64,000 nucleotides of DNA, from assembly GCF_001715975.1 (NCBI RefSeq), contig NZ_MARB01000018.1:1-64000 (forward strand), in the 5' to 3' direction. The position numbers and the translations under genes were made by a program. Of this stretch, positions 25,257 through 33,908 are shown one piece after another. The notes below the pieces were generated by a model. That model ran no database searches. It worked only from the letters and a program-made list of their open reading frames with translations, and was not told the origin of the DNA. Each line of letters opens with the position of its first letter. Within the stretch, counting starts at the first letter, position 1. This DNA comes from Candidatus Thiodiazotropha endolucinida. GTDB lineage: Bacteria > Pseudomonadota > Gammaproteobacteria > Chromatiales > Chromatiaceae.

Positions 25257-26144
25257 ATGTTGTTCAACTATATCGAACCCGTCTTCCGTCCGCCCAGCGA
25301 GGCGGAGTCATTGATCCTGCAGGTCACCAATGGCTGTTCCTGGAACAGATGTACCTTCTGTGAGATGTATACGGAACCGCAGAAGCGATTCAAACCCAAC
25401 CCCATCGAAGTCATCCGTGAAGAGCTGGCGCAATTTGTCGCCATGAATATTCCGGTGCGGCGTGTGTTTCTCGCCGACGGCGATGCGATGACGCTCTCAT
25501 ATCGCCGATTGCATCAGATCATGCAGGCGATTAACGAATATCTGCCAGACATCCAGCGGGTATCGGCTTATTGCCTGCCGCGCAACATCAAGAACAAGTC
25601 AGTCGATGAATTACAGGCACTGCGTCAGATGGGCCTGGAGCTGGTCTATGTCGGTTGCGAAACCGGCGATGACCTGGTGCTGGAGCGGGTCGAAAAAGGC
25701 GAGACCTGGCAAACCTCACTGGATGCCCTGTTGAAGCTGCAGCAGGCGGGAATCAGACGTTCGGTGATGATTCTGAACGGCCTGGGCGGAATACGTTACA
25801 GCGAACAACATGCGCTTAATTCAGCTTCGCTGATGAACGAATCACAACCCGAATATCTCGCCACGCTGGTGGTCAGCTTCCCAAAGGGGCAGCAGCGCCT
25901 GGTGCAGGGTTACGCCGGGGAGTTCGAAGCGTTGAATCTGCGTCAGTTGCTCGAGGAGATGGAGATACTGCTATCCGCACTCGAACTCGAAAAAACCATA
26001 TTCCGCAGCGATCATGCATCGAATTATCTGATACTCAAAGGCGTGCTGAACAAGGACAGGGAGCGGTTATTGAACCAGGTCCGAAGCGCCATCGCACACC
26101 CCGAGTCGTCGAAGTTTCGGAAGGAGTGGCAAAGAGGTTTGTAA
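25257..26144 (+). CDS. Radical SAM protein, B12-independent YgiQ/Elp3-like group
   Basis: 295 aa. The cluster motif is CSWNRCTFC near residues 27-35, i.e. CX4CX2C rather than canonical CX3CX2C, in the context LQVTNGCSWNRCTFCEMY. Radical SAM core landmarks follow: RRVFLADGDAMTL, the GCE-like VYVGCETGDDLVLERVEKGE, and GIRRSVMILNGLGG. No accessory binding domain is evident and the substrate is unknown. It starts 43 bp after the propeller gene, beyond the MITE footprint. Confidence 0.88.
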   Translation: MLFNYIEPVFRPPSEAESLILQVTNGCSWNRCTFCEMYTEPQKRFKPNPIEVIREELAQFVAMNIPVRRVFLADGDAMTLSYRRLHQIMQAINEYLPDIQRVSAYCLPRNIKNKSVDELQALRQMGLELVYVGCETGDDLVLERVEKGETWQTSLDALLKLQQAGIRRSVMILNGLGGIRYSEQHALNSASLMNESQPEYLATLVVSFPKGQQRLVQGYAGEFEALNLRQLLEEMEILLSALELEKTIFRSDHASNYLILKGVLNKDRERLLNQVRSAIAHPESSKFRKEWQRGL

Positions 26145-26225
26145 AACTTTAACCCCAGCGCAGAAATAGGTCCTATCCCTTGAAAATTGCCTGTAACAAA
26201 TGCATGCAACCTGAAAGGCATGGGG

Positions 26226-26612
26226 TCACTTGACTGCCAGGGCCTCAACAGATGCAATCATGTAGTCGACTGCCTGGCGAACCTGTTCATCCTTGAGGCG
26301 GTCATTGCCGCCCCTGGGTGGCATGCGATACTTACCGTCGTCCCCCTTGATGCCGCTCAACGCACTCCGATAGAGGGCAGGCGCGCCTTTTTCGATCCGT
26401 GGTGCCCATGCGGGTCTATCTGTCACAGCCGGCGCGCCTGAGACACCCAGGAGGTGGCAGTTGCGACAGGTTCCCATCCAGACACTGCGTCCCTTTGCGA
26501 GGCGTTCTTCCGCGAAGCGCGGCATATCCGGTATTGCCCCGGATTCCGGCGGCTGCTCGCCACAGCCGGCGAGCAGATAGAGACAGATTGTGGTAACCCA
26601 GACACGTGACAT
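26226..26612 (-). CDS. Monohaem c-type cytochrome lipoprotein
   Basis: 128 aa from the ATG at 26612; an upstream ATG adds 9 aa but lacks a ribosome site. The lipobox LLAGC puts it on the membrane. One haem site CRNCH lies in SVWMGTCRNCHLLGVSGAP, with a downstream KYRMPPRGG as likely axial Met. It resembles cytochrome c5-type electron carriers. It converges with the radical SAM gene and has no operon partner in the same direction. Confidence 0.85.
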   Translation of the reverse strand: MSRVWVTTICLYLLAGCGEQPPESGAIPDMPRFAEERLAKGRSVWMGTCRNCHLLGVSGAPAVTDRPAWAPRIEKGAPALYRSALSGIKGDDGKYRMPPRGGNDRLKDEQVRQAVDYMIASVEALAVK

Positions 26613-26687
26613 TGTTGCTCTTGATTTAAACAGGGACATATCAGCAGTAGTATAGCCTGCCCCTTTGGAGTAACGAATAAACCACGT

Positions 26688-27152
26688 CTATTTACTGCAT
26701 TGCCCCTTAGTCGCCATCCCCAGTTCCATGATCTCCCTTTTGCCTGTCTCTTTGTCTACCTGTTCCAGGTTGGCGCCGCCGACAAACACGCCTAATTTGA
26801 TATATTGCTCGATAAAATAATTCTCACCGCTCACGGTGTTGAGAACAAGCTCGTTGGGCGAAAATTCAGACTCCGTTGAAATCGTATGCGATGTGTTGCC
26901 TGAGACCTCTTCATAGAAAAAAATCCCTGGAGCAGTCTCGCCAATACACTTCCCGTCGATCCAGACATCTTTTTTAAGAGAGCCTCCGCCTATTGATTTT
27001 TTTCGGAAGACATAGATACCCGCTTGCCCATCTGATGGCTTGTTGAAGGCCTTGGCGAGATTTGAAGCTTCCTCATTCGACATCTGTACTGACGCACAGC
27101 CGGTAAATAGCAAAGACAATAGTGTAATTAGAGTCATCCCTTTCAACATCAA
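26688..27152 (-). CDS. DUF2846-type lipoprotein
   Basis: 154 aa. The lipoprotein signal ends at LLFTGC. The mature domain has the DUF2846 pattern: GIYVFRKKSIGGGSLKKDVWIDGKCIGETAPGIFFYEEV, followed by a beta-rich half. Function unknown; such proteins lie in the periplasm or on the outer membrane. It sits downstream of the diguanylate cyclase gene on the same strand with only 31 bp between them, so it may be co-transcribed. Confidence 0.8.
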   Translation of the reverse strand: MMLKGMTLITLLSLLFTGCASVQMSNEEASNLAKAFNKPSDGQAGIYVFRKKSIGGGSLKKDVWIDGKCIGETAPGIFFYEEVSGNTSHTISTESEFSPNELVLNTVSGENYFIEQYIKLGVFVGGANLEQVDKETGKREIMELGMATKGQCSK

Positions 27153-27183
27153 GCTTCTCCTGTAGTTATGAAATGGTTTGCGA

Positions 27184-28464
27184 TCAGTCTGTTATTTTAC
27201 GGTAATCCACCACCACCTGATTTCGGCCTTGCTGCTTGGCTTTATAGAGGCATAGATCAGCCCGTTTCATAATGCCCTCCTGGGTGTCGCCTTCAATACC
27301 AAACGAAATTCCGAAGCTGGCAGTGACCTGGCCCGCCTCTCCAAAATCGTGCTGCTCGATCGTTGTTCTTAGGCGCTCGGCATTCTTTATTGCCTGATCA
27401 AGACCGACATCCGGCATTACGATGATGAACTCTTCACCGCCCCAGCGTCCAATGAAATCCTGCACCCGAGTGCAGTGTTTAAGGATCATGGAGAACTCGC
27501 GTAATACATGGTCGCCAGTAAGGTGACCATATCTGTCATTGATGGACTTAAAGTGATCAATATCTGCAATAATAATGACTAGTTGGCTGTTGTTCTCGCT
27601 AGAGTCCGTTAATTGCCTGCGCAGGAATTCATCGCTGTGGGTGCGGTTGCTAAGTTGAGTCAACTTGTCGGTAATCGATATTTTTTGGATCTTGGAATAA
27701 TCGTGTTCCAGGGTATCCGAGAGTTTGTTGAACCAGTGAATCAAATACCCCAATTCATCATTATGTGGGTGCTGAAGGCGACGGCTGAAGTCTGGATTCC
27801 CTTCAGCCAGTGCCTTCATTCTATCGATGACCTGGGTAAAACTTCTTTTGGTGGAAAGTGACAGTTGTGTGGTGACGGAAACCATTATCAACAGCAGCAG
27901 AATGGCAATTCCCGTGCCCCATGCGAGTAATTGGTTAAGTTTGTGGTTTGAATGTTCGATCGCCTGAGTTAGCCGTATCTTGATCTGTTCCTTTTGATGT
28001 TTCAGGTGGCTTGTGGTGAGGTTGCTATATTGCTCCACTGTATGGATCAATTTTTCATGTGTTGAAAATTCACGGTCGTTTTTGAGTAAAACCAGAGAAA
28101 GTGTCAGCGCATTGGTGTAATATTGATTAAAGTCATGCCTTAATTGACTGATTAATGCCGATTCCAAAATCTCAGGTGATGCTGCAAGACGGTCAATGTT
28201 GGTGTTTATCTGGATTTTGAATTCGTTTGTATTTGTGACCCAATCCCGCTCCCCGGCAAGAACTGCATCCTTGAACTGCACAACAATCTGTTTGAACAAA
28301 CGCAAGTTCTCGTTGGAAAGATCAAGCAATGTCAGGTACTTCTCGCTTAAACCTTCAATTTCTTTATTATTGTCAGTATACTCTTGCAGTCCAAAAAGAA
28401 TCAGCCCGGTATAAATCGTAAGACTGAGAAACGGCGTCATCAGCATTTTCTGAAAAATCGTCAT
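27184..28464 (-). CDS. Membrane diguanylate cyclase with HAMP domain
   Basis: 426 aa from the ATG at 28464; an upstream TTG frame is less likely. Two helices (about 9-27 and 180-203) flank a helical periplasmic sensor of about 150 aa. HAMP follows (RMKALAEGNPDFSRRLQHPHNDELG), then a GGDEF domain with active site RWGGEEF. The inhibitory site RVQD lies five residues before it. It makes c-di-GMP and is probably product-inhibited. It is divergent to the porin and PstS-like pair, 86 bp away, which suggests a functional link. Confidence 0.92.
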   Translation of the reverse strand: MTIFQKMLMTPFLSLTIYTGLILFGLQEYTDNNKEIEGLSEKYLTLLDLSNENLRLFKQIVVQFKDAVLAGERDWVTNTNEFKIQINTNIDRLAASPEILESALISQLRHDFNQYYTNALTLSLVLLKNDREFSTHEKLIHTVEQYSNLTTSHLKHQKEQIKIRLTQAIEHSNHKLNQLLAWGTGIAILLLLIMVSVTTQLSLSTKRSFTQVIDRMKALAEGNPDFSRRLQHPHNDELGYLIHWFNKLSDTLEHDYSKIQKISITDKLTQLSNRTHSDEFLRRQLTDSSENNSQLVIIIADIDHFKSINDRYGHLTGDHVLREFSMILKHCTRVQDFIGRWGGEEFIIVMPDVGLDQAIKNAERLRTTIEQHDFGEAGQVTASFGISFGIEGDTQEGIMKRADLCLYKAKQQGRNQVVVDYRKITD

Positions 28465-28549
28465 CGTATCATTCTTGTTCCTGATATCTTGATCGCACAA
28501 CTACGCTTCGATACCTGAAAATGTTTCGGAAAACAAATCGTTCAGTATA

Positions 28550-29686
28550 GTGGGATATAAAAGCTACATAAAGATTGCGCTGTATTTTCTGTTGTCGGTT
28601 TTAATTAGCACAAATCTTAGTGCGAATGAAAATCGCTGGCAGGAACTACTCACCATTAATGGTTTTTATACACTGGATCTGACCTATGCCGACGACGCAA
28701 TCCCCATAATCTCAAATGGCAATATACCACGAGTACTTGATGCGGAGGAGTCCACTTTTAAAAACTCGGTTTTTGGACTCCAGGTCGAATTGGAAATATT
28801 CTCTGGACTGAGTGCCTTTTTGCAAGGCTCCGTGTTCTATGACGAGCAAAATGAAAGCGACGAGTCACTGGATTGGGCTTACCTAAGATACGATCCGGGC
28901 AATAACTACGATATACGCATAGGCAAATTTTTAGTTCCCTTTCTGCAGGGAACAGAGCTTAAGAGTGTTGGCTATTCACGCCTCTGGGCTCGCCCTCTGG
29001 TGCCTGGTTCCGGTGCGGGTGGTTTCATCGAGACCCGGGGTTTAGAGCTTATAAAGCGCATCCCATTGGAAGATTCGTTTCTCAGTCTGCAATTCAGCCT
29101 GGGAGAGCCCGAGCATCAACGATGGACAGTAGACGGTCAACGACTGGGCCTGGTTGCGGTAAAGTATGAAAGGAGTGATTTCTGGCTGAGAGCTGCCCTG
29201 TTACGCGCAGACTATGAAGTGTTCACCCCGCTGGGTCAGGTTATTGACGATAAAGCCAGGGTGAACATGTTCAGCATAGAAACCGAAATACGGTTTTATG
29301 ATTTTGTCGTCAATGCCGGGTTAAGCGATTCTGACGCAGATTTCAGCCCAGATGATAAGTTGTCTTATTTATCTGTCGCTTATCCTATCGGGCGGTTTAC
29401 CCCTTATATTCTCGCGGCACGTACAAGCCGACAATTTGAGGCCTTCACACCCCCGCCGCCACCGGTCTCAGCGCCCCCTCCCCCTGGCGGCAGGCCACCG
29501 TCCCAACGGGTAGGCGACAATGACCATGAGACCTTAGCCATCGGGTTCCGCTATGATCTTGGAGGGACCCATGCAATTAAGGCCCAAATTGAACGCATTG
29601 ATATTGTCGATGAATCCGATCCGCGACGTGGTCGTGTAGATAGTGAGGCAAATGTCTTCACCATTTTGCTGGAAGGGATCTTCTGA
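28550..29686 (+). CDS. Outer-membrane porin-like beta-barrel
   Basis: 378 aa. A GTG start at 28550 is the only plausible initiator; its ribosome site is weak. A signal peptide ends around LSANEN. The rest alternates polar and hydrophobic residues as in trimeric or phosphate-selective porins (YDIRIGKFLVPF, GFIETRGLELIKR) and ends in Phe. A striking Pro-rich insert lies in a predicted loop near residue 305, built of PPPPP and PPPP runs with Gly and Arg. Its stop overlaps the next ATG (TGATG). Confidence 0.75.
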   Translation: MGYKSYIKIALYFLLSVLISTNLSANENRWQELLTINGFYTLDLTYADDAIPIISNGNIPRVLDAEESTFKNSVFGLQVELEIFSGLSAFLQGSVFYDEQNESDESLDWAYLRYDPGNNYDIRIGKFLVPFLQGTELKSVGYSRLWARPLVPGSGAGGFIETRGLELIKRIPLEDSFLSLQFSLGEPEHQRWTVDGQRLGLVAVKYERSDFWLRAALLRADYEVFTPLGQVIDDKARVNMFSIETEIRFYDFVVNAGLSDSDADFSPDDKLSYLSVAYPIGRFTPYILAARTSRQFEAFTPPPPPVSAPPPPGGRPPSQRVGDNDHETLAIGFRYDLGGTHAIKAQIERIDIVDESDPRRGRVDSEANVFTILLEGIF

Positions 29687-30105
29687 TGAAACGGTTGATC
29701 CTTCTCCTCCTGCTATGCCATGTATCGCTGCTCCACGCCGAGATTGCGGTCGTGGTGCCTGCAGATTCTCCGATCGACTCTCTCAGCAAACAAGAGGTCT
29801 CCAACTTGTTTCTATCCAAGACGAATCGCTTAGCCGATGGTAAAAAAGCGATATTGATCGAAGTCCGAGACAATCGATTGCGTGATACGTTCTACCGTCT
29901 CATCTCAAATAAAACGCCGACCCAGCTCAAATCCTACTGGACCACACTGATTTTCACCGGCAAGGGTAAACCGCCGAGATCCTTTCCCGGTAAACAGGAA
30001 ATGATCGAGTACATGAAGCGCCACGCAACTACAATATCGTATTTGGAGAGTAGCGAAATCACCCCGGAGATGAAAATAGTCCTGCGATTCCCTATGCCAG
30101 ACTGA
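29686..30105 (+). CDS. Small PstS-like periplasmic binding-fold protein
   Basis: 139 aa. A signal peptide ends LLHA-EIAVVVPADSPIDSLSKQEVSNLFLSK. This opening and the ending TTISYLESSEITPEMKIVL are those of single-domain phosphate-binding-protein-like (PBP-superfamily) proteins, about half the length of real PstS. They are commonly found beside sensory diguanylate cyclases and porins. No ABC permease is nearby, so it is likely a sensor accessory rather than a transporter part (inference). Overlaps the porin stop by one base. Confidence 0.8.
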   Translation: MKRLILLLLLCHVSLLHAEIAVVVPADSPIDSLSKQEVSNLFLSKTNRLADGKKAILIEVRDNRLRDTFYRLISNKTPTQLKSYWTTLIFTGKGKPPRSFPGKQEMIEYMKRHATTISYLESSEITPEMKIVLRFPMPD

Positions 30106-30123
30106 AGTCATGTCCGGGACGAG

Positions 30124-30927
30124 TCACTCCAATGGATGCTCCCTGACTGTTACCAGGTCACGATAAGCGTGCCAAGTGCCATGGGCAGCCAGGGGGAATC
30201 CGATAATAAAACCGAGAAATGCCGTCATGAAACAGGCATAAATAATAGTGACCAGCATTCCTCCCCATAGCAGCATGGACACCAGGTTGTAGCGAACCGC
30301 GGCCAGGCTGGTACGCATGGCGGATATGAAACTGACAGGACGATCCATCAGCATTGGGATGGAAACCGCGCTGAAGGCAAACACCACAATGGCCAGCATT
30401 CCACCGACAAAGGTGCCTACGGTGAGTATCTGTAGGCCCTCCCAGGAACCTAGTACCACCGCTATGTATCCCTGCCAATCGGAAGGGATCTGACCGTCAT
30501 AAAATGAGAAGAATATCAGTCTTGCCAACATATACCAGACAATGAAGCTGACCAGCAATACCAACCCCATACTGAATAACTGAAGGCTGTTTCGTGACCA
30601 GGCGAAGCTCGCCACTTTCAGACTGGAATTCTCATTCTGCTCCAGCTGCTGGCTGATTGAGTATGGACCTATACCGATAAATGGCGCGATCAGCAGAAAA
30701 CCCGCCAGTAACGGTAGCAGCAGGTAAAAGTTACCGGTGACGATGACTCCAACGGAAATCACAATGCTCAGCAGGGTTAAACTGGTGCCGAAGAACAGGC
30801 TCTGCCCCGGCGCCTGTTGAATATCTTTCCAAGCCGCGGCGAGCCACTGCCAAACCTGCTCCGTGGGTATCTCATTTATCCCGATATTTTCCTTTGCGTT
30901 GATTCTGAGTGTGTAAACTTGTTTCAT
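30124..30927 (-). CDS. DUF2189 integral membrane protein
   Basis: 267 aa from the ATG at 30927. About six helices, arranged as three long hairpins. DUF2189 landmarks: WLAAAWKDIQQAPGQSLFFG, a long hydrophobic hairpin, GIGPYSISQQLEQ, and the C-terminal FPLAAHGTWHAYRDLV. Function unknown; often found with respiratory genes. It converges with the PstS-like gene with 18 bp between stops. Confidence 0.85.
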   Translation of the reverse strand: MKQVYTLRINAKENIGINEIPTEQVWQWLAAAWKDIQQAPGQSLFFGTSLTLLSIVISVGVIVTGNFYLLLPLLAGFLLIAPFIGIGPYSISQQLEQNENSSLKVASFAWSRNSLQLFSMGLVLLVSFIVWYMLARLIFFSFYDGQIPSDWQGYIAVVLGSWEGLQILTVGTFVGGMLAIVVFAFSAVSIPMLMDRPVSFISAMRTSLAAVRYNLVSMLLWGGMLVTIIYACFMTAFLGFIIGFPLAAHGTWHAYRDLVTVREHPLE

Positions 30928-31314
30928 GGTCAAATCAATAGAGTTTGTTACCGGTAGGAGACCACCAGAGAATAGCAGAAATAGTCGATCGTTGAATACT
31001 TACATTTAACCATTCAACGGAGATCTCAGATGTTATTATGCGTTTAACTATGGCCTATTATTTGCCTCGAAAGCAGCTAGTTCTCTGGCCCCGTTTTTTT
31101 TGCAAGCAGTTGAGTCAGATAGTGTAGAGAAGGGCTCCGACTCCAATTATCTATGTTTAACTTTGCCAGTATCGGCATACTCCGATCAGCCTGACATGGC
31201 AAATGATACCAGGTATATCGAGATAACTGTGAGGGGCAGCAGTGGCACTGCCCCTTTGGTCGCTTTCCCCCAAAAATCCCATTATCATAATTCACCACCA
31301 CCGATCGGTTGAGT
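30928..31314. other. Intergenic stretch between the DUF2189 and osmC-like genes
   Basis: No gene seen; AT-rich. One GC-rich hairpin, GGGGCAG/CTGCCCC, sits at 31233-31254, about 60 bp past the osmC-like stop. The promoter of the DUF2189 gene should lie near 30930-31000. Confidence 0.4.
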
Positions 31315-31845
31315 TCAATGGGTCGAGAATTCGGTATGCACCGGTGGCGGTGAACGCAGGGTCTGTAACACGATACAGCTGTATTCTGCTGCGTTGCACA
31401 AGCGCTCGACAAGCTCTACAGGCGTGCCTTCTTTGGCCCGCTGATCCACATGGCAACGCAGGGCCTGGAATCCAACCGGAACATCGCGATTGACCAGCAT
31501 AGTGCCGCGCACGTCCACTTCGGCATCGACAGACACTTCGAGGTGATCGAGTTCCACCCCCAGTAGGTTGGCGATCATGCGTACCGTACTGTCAAGACAG
31601 GCCGCCAATGCTGCACACAAGATATCACCTGGCGTGGGCGCATCATGGGGACCGCCTATCGCACGGTGTACACCCACCGGTATGGTGGTACCGATACCCG
31701 GCATTGGCTCGACTGTTGTATGAAACGGATCTTGTGCGTCGGCATGCCTGGTTCGGGCATGGTCGATCACCTTGGCGGCACCTGGTTCGGTGGTGTACTT
31801 TTGACGTAACGGCTTCTGGGATTCGCGGACTTGTTTCGAATTCAT
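31315..31845 (-). CDS. OsmC/Ohr-family peroxide-reducing protein
   Basis: 176 aa. The family's two redox cysteines are visible in AALAACLDSTVRM and NAAEYSCIVLQTL. GVHRAIGGPHDAPTPGDILCAALAAC gives the usual helix entry. OsmC/Ohr proteins reduce organic hydroperoxides with lipoyl or thiol donors. The start follows AGGAGAATAAGCC. A truncated methyltransferase pseudogene lies immediately upstream. Confidence 0.88.
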   Translation of the reverse strand: MNSKQVRESQKPLRQKYTTEPGAAKVIDHARTRHADAQDPFHTTVEPMPGIGTTIPVGVHRAIGGPHDAPTPGDILCAALAACLDSTVRMIANLLGVELDHLEVSVDAEVDVRGTMLVNRDVPVGFQALRCHVDQRAKEGTPVELVERLCNAAEYSCIVLQTLRSPPPVHTEFSTH

Positions 31846-31878
31846 GGCTTATTCTCCTGGTGGTTGGTCGGGCCGCCG

Positions 31879-32119
31879 GTCAGCAACCTCGTCGAGATCG
31901 CTGCCGGTAGCGACCGACAGTCTTGAATAACTGGCCGATGAAACTCTCGGGTGTACAGTTGGCCAGACCGATGACACCGCCGGTTTTACACACCCGTTGC
32001 AGCTCGCTTGCGGCTTGTGCCTGGTTCGGCGAGAACATGACACCGAAGGTCGAGGTGACATAGTCAAAACTCGCATCTTCGAACGGCAGCTCTTCGGCAT
32101 CGGCCTCGCGGTATTCGAT
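31879..32119 (-). pseudogene. Fragment of a class I SAM-dependent methyltransferase
   Basis: Reading the minus strand from 32119 gives IEYREADAEELPFEDASFDY, then a typical VTSTFGVMF, RVCKTGGVIGLANCTPE and IGQLFKTVGRY. These are motifs II-III and the post-III region of a UbiE-like methyltransferase. A TAA lies directly before the fragment (32120-32122) and a TGA ends it (31879). The N-terminal SAM-binding half and the C-terminus are missing. It has no start codon and is a remnant. Confidence 0.8.
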
Positions 32120-32275
32120 TTATACAGAGGTCTAGAGTTGATTACCGATAATTACCTGCCGCTTTAGGGGGTGATCGGCCAGGTGGGTGTATTTAATTTC
32201 CATAATTTTTACCCAATAATGTATCAATAAAATGCAATATCAAAACTCAGCACATAACGATAGGCTACTCTGATC

Positions 32276-32884
32276 ATGAAAAACAATGTGTTTTCTCTCT
32301 CTTTGATAGTCGCTACATCGTTAATGTTTGCCGCCTGCGGCGATGATATCGATCCGCCTCATCAAAACCCGTCGCAACAACAGGACACCCAACCACTACA
32401 AGCCATTTCGCTGCCACTGAAAAATCCGAGCTTCGAGCAATCTGATCAACACCTTAATGGCTGGGGGTTTTCACAGCATGCGGGAGAACAGGCGTACGCG
32501 GTATCCGTCGACACAACTGACAGTACCGATGGCAAAAACAGTTACCGTATCGAACGCAAGCTGGTTCAGGCCTGGGGGATGATCAATCAATGGTTACCGC
32601 TTGATAATGCCACGGGAAAATCCATCAAACTGACCGCTATGATCAAAAGCGAAAACCTGGGTCCGGATGGATTCGACCTCAATCTGGTGTTTCGAAAAGC
32701 CAACCGAAAAGTCATTGGTAAGATCGGTACAGAGGCAATCACAGGCACCAATAATTGGCAACGGATTGTAGCAACAGGCGTTATCCCTGCCGATACGGCT
32801 CATTTGCAGATTACAGCAGTGTTGAATGACGCCGGTACTGCTTGGCTGGATGATGTTCGGGTCAGCATCACCGATGAGAATTGA
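32276..32884 (+). CDS. Lipoprotein with a carbohydrate-binding-module-like domain
   Basis: 202 aa. The lipobox FAAC (residues 18-21) is followed by a polar linker rich in Gln, Pro and Asp. The rest has the beta-sandwich pattern of CBM-like or discoidin-like domains (LPLKNPSFEQ, LNGWGFSQH, NSYRIERKL, and a terminal AWLDDVRVSI). It could bind a surface polymer. No neighbouring enzyme explains it. Confidence 0.75.
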   Translation: MKNNVFSLSLIVATSLMFAACGDDIDPPHQNPSQQQDTQPLQAISLPLKNPSFEQSDQHLNGWGFSQHAGEQAYAVSVDTTDSTDGKNSYRIERKLVQAWGMINQWLPLDNATGKSIKLTAMIKSENLGPDGFDLNLVFRKANRKVIGKIGTEAITGTNNWQRIVATGVIPADTAHLQITAVLNDAGTAWLDDVRVSITDEN

Positions 32885-32989
32885 TACGCAGCTTGCGTTT
32901 ATGGTTGCTCACCGGAGTTATAGGGGGCAAGCCTGTAGATTCAATAAATAATCAGAAAAAATACCGAAACTAAAGGTGGTCAGAGCGTA

Positions 32990-33419
32990 AAGGGGTAAGA
33001 GAGGAATGGCACTTACTTAAGCCAAAAACCACCGTCATCCCGGCGCAGGCCGGGATCCAGAATGCTTGATCGTGACGATATTCCTGGATTCCGTTACCTG
33101 ATCAAGTCCGGTACAGGCTCAGCGCCGGAATGACGAAAATCCTGATATTCGTCTTAGGGCCTGTTAACACTAATCCAATACGCCCTGCTGGGGCTGTTTT
33201 TGTGCCCAGCAAGGCAGAATGAGCGTAATGTAGTTATTCTACATGAGCGAATGATAACGCCGCTGGGGGCGAAAACAGCCCCAGCCCTTCGGGTTGCGCC
33301 CCGAAGGAAGTGCCCTTGGGGTGCGCCTTGATTGGCGCTTTTTCAGACACAACAGGGCGCATTGGATTAGTGTTAACAGGCCCTAAGTAAGCGCCATTCG
33401 GGTCAGAGAGCATTTGTCT
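32990..33419. repeat. Palindromic repeat element, long copy interrupted by a MITE
   Basis: The outer arms are GAATGGCACTTACTTAAG (33004-33021) and, once the insertion is removed, CTTAAGTAAGCGCCATTC. Inside are CCGTCATCCCGGCGCAGGCCGGGATCCAG and its counterpart TCCGGTACAGGCTCAGCGCCGGAATGACG. The 227-bp MITE lies at the TA inside the right arm. The related copy at 22625-22757 has the empty site. Confidence 0.8.
33157..33383. mobile_element. 227-bp MITE-like element, copy 2
   Basis: Same length and the same terminal inverted repeats as copy 1, with scattered substitutions and TA on both sides (33155-33156 and 33384-33385). Removing the element and one TA restores CTTAAGTAAG, matching CTTGAGTAAT in the uninterrupted repeat at 22718-22727. 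This documents a precise insertion with TA duplication. Confidence 0.88.
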
Positions 33420-33436
33420 CAAATATAAGATGCAGT

Positions 33437-33742
33437 TTATTGATCATTGTCACTGGAACACTGCCAGCCCCTTGATTCTAATGTCTTAATGAACTCAATC
33501 GCTTTTCGCTCACAATAATCATCGTCATTTTCAGCATTCCATAATGTACGCGGCATTACGTTTTCATCCGGCTTGGTATAATAGACTTTGCAGGGTAATG
33601 TGGCGGGTTCATTTGGATGGAAGATAAGGACATTTCTTGTCAGTTCCGCATAGTGACAAGTCCATGAATTCGCAAAGCTATCGGATGGCGCTATAAGAAT
33701 AGTCAGTAGGAGCACCCATGAGTTGTAAGCCAGATACTTCAT
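33437..33742 (-). CDS. Small secreted protein, paralogue A
   Basis: 101 aa from the ATG at 33742, preceded by GGAGCG; an upstream ATG adds 9 aa. A Sec signal ends SFA-NSW. The mature part has four cysteines (WTCHY, LPCKV, YCERK, WQCSS), so two disulfides are likely. Nearly identical in its mature part to the protein at 34918-35223. No family recognised. Lies next to a repeat element. Confidence 0.75.
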   Translation of the reverse strand: MKYLAYNSWVLLLTILIAPSDSFANSWTCHYAELTRNVLIFHPNEPATLPCKVYYTKPDENVMPRTLWNAENDDDYCERKAIEFIKTLESRGWQCSSDNDQ

Positions 33743-33908
33743 GGCATCGCTCCAGTTACATGCAAACATAGATCATCTTCCGGGGTTATTAGTGCCTGAG
33801 CCTATTTGTGAATTCCAGTGAAGGTTGTCGTCCAACGGAGCGACAGAATTTTGCTGGTCTCTTCGATTATTCATTTTTTATACGGGCAGCATTGCCGTGG
33901 TAGAAAAA

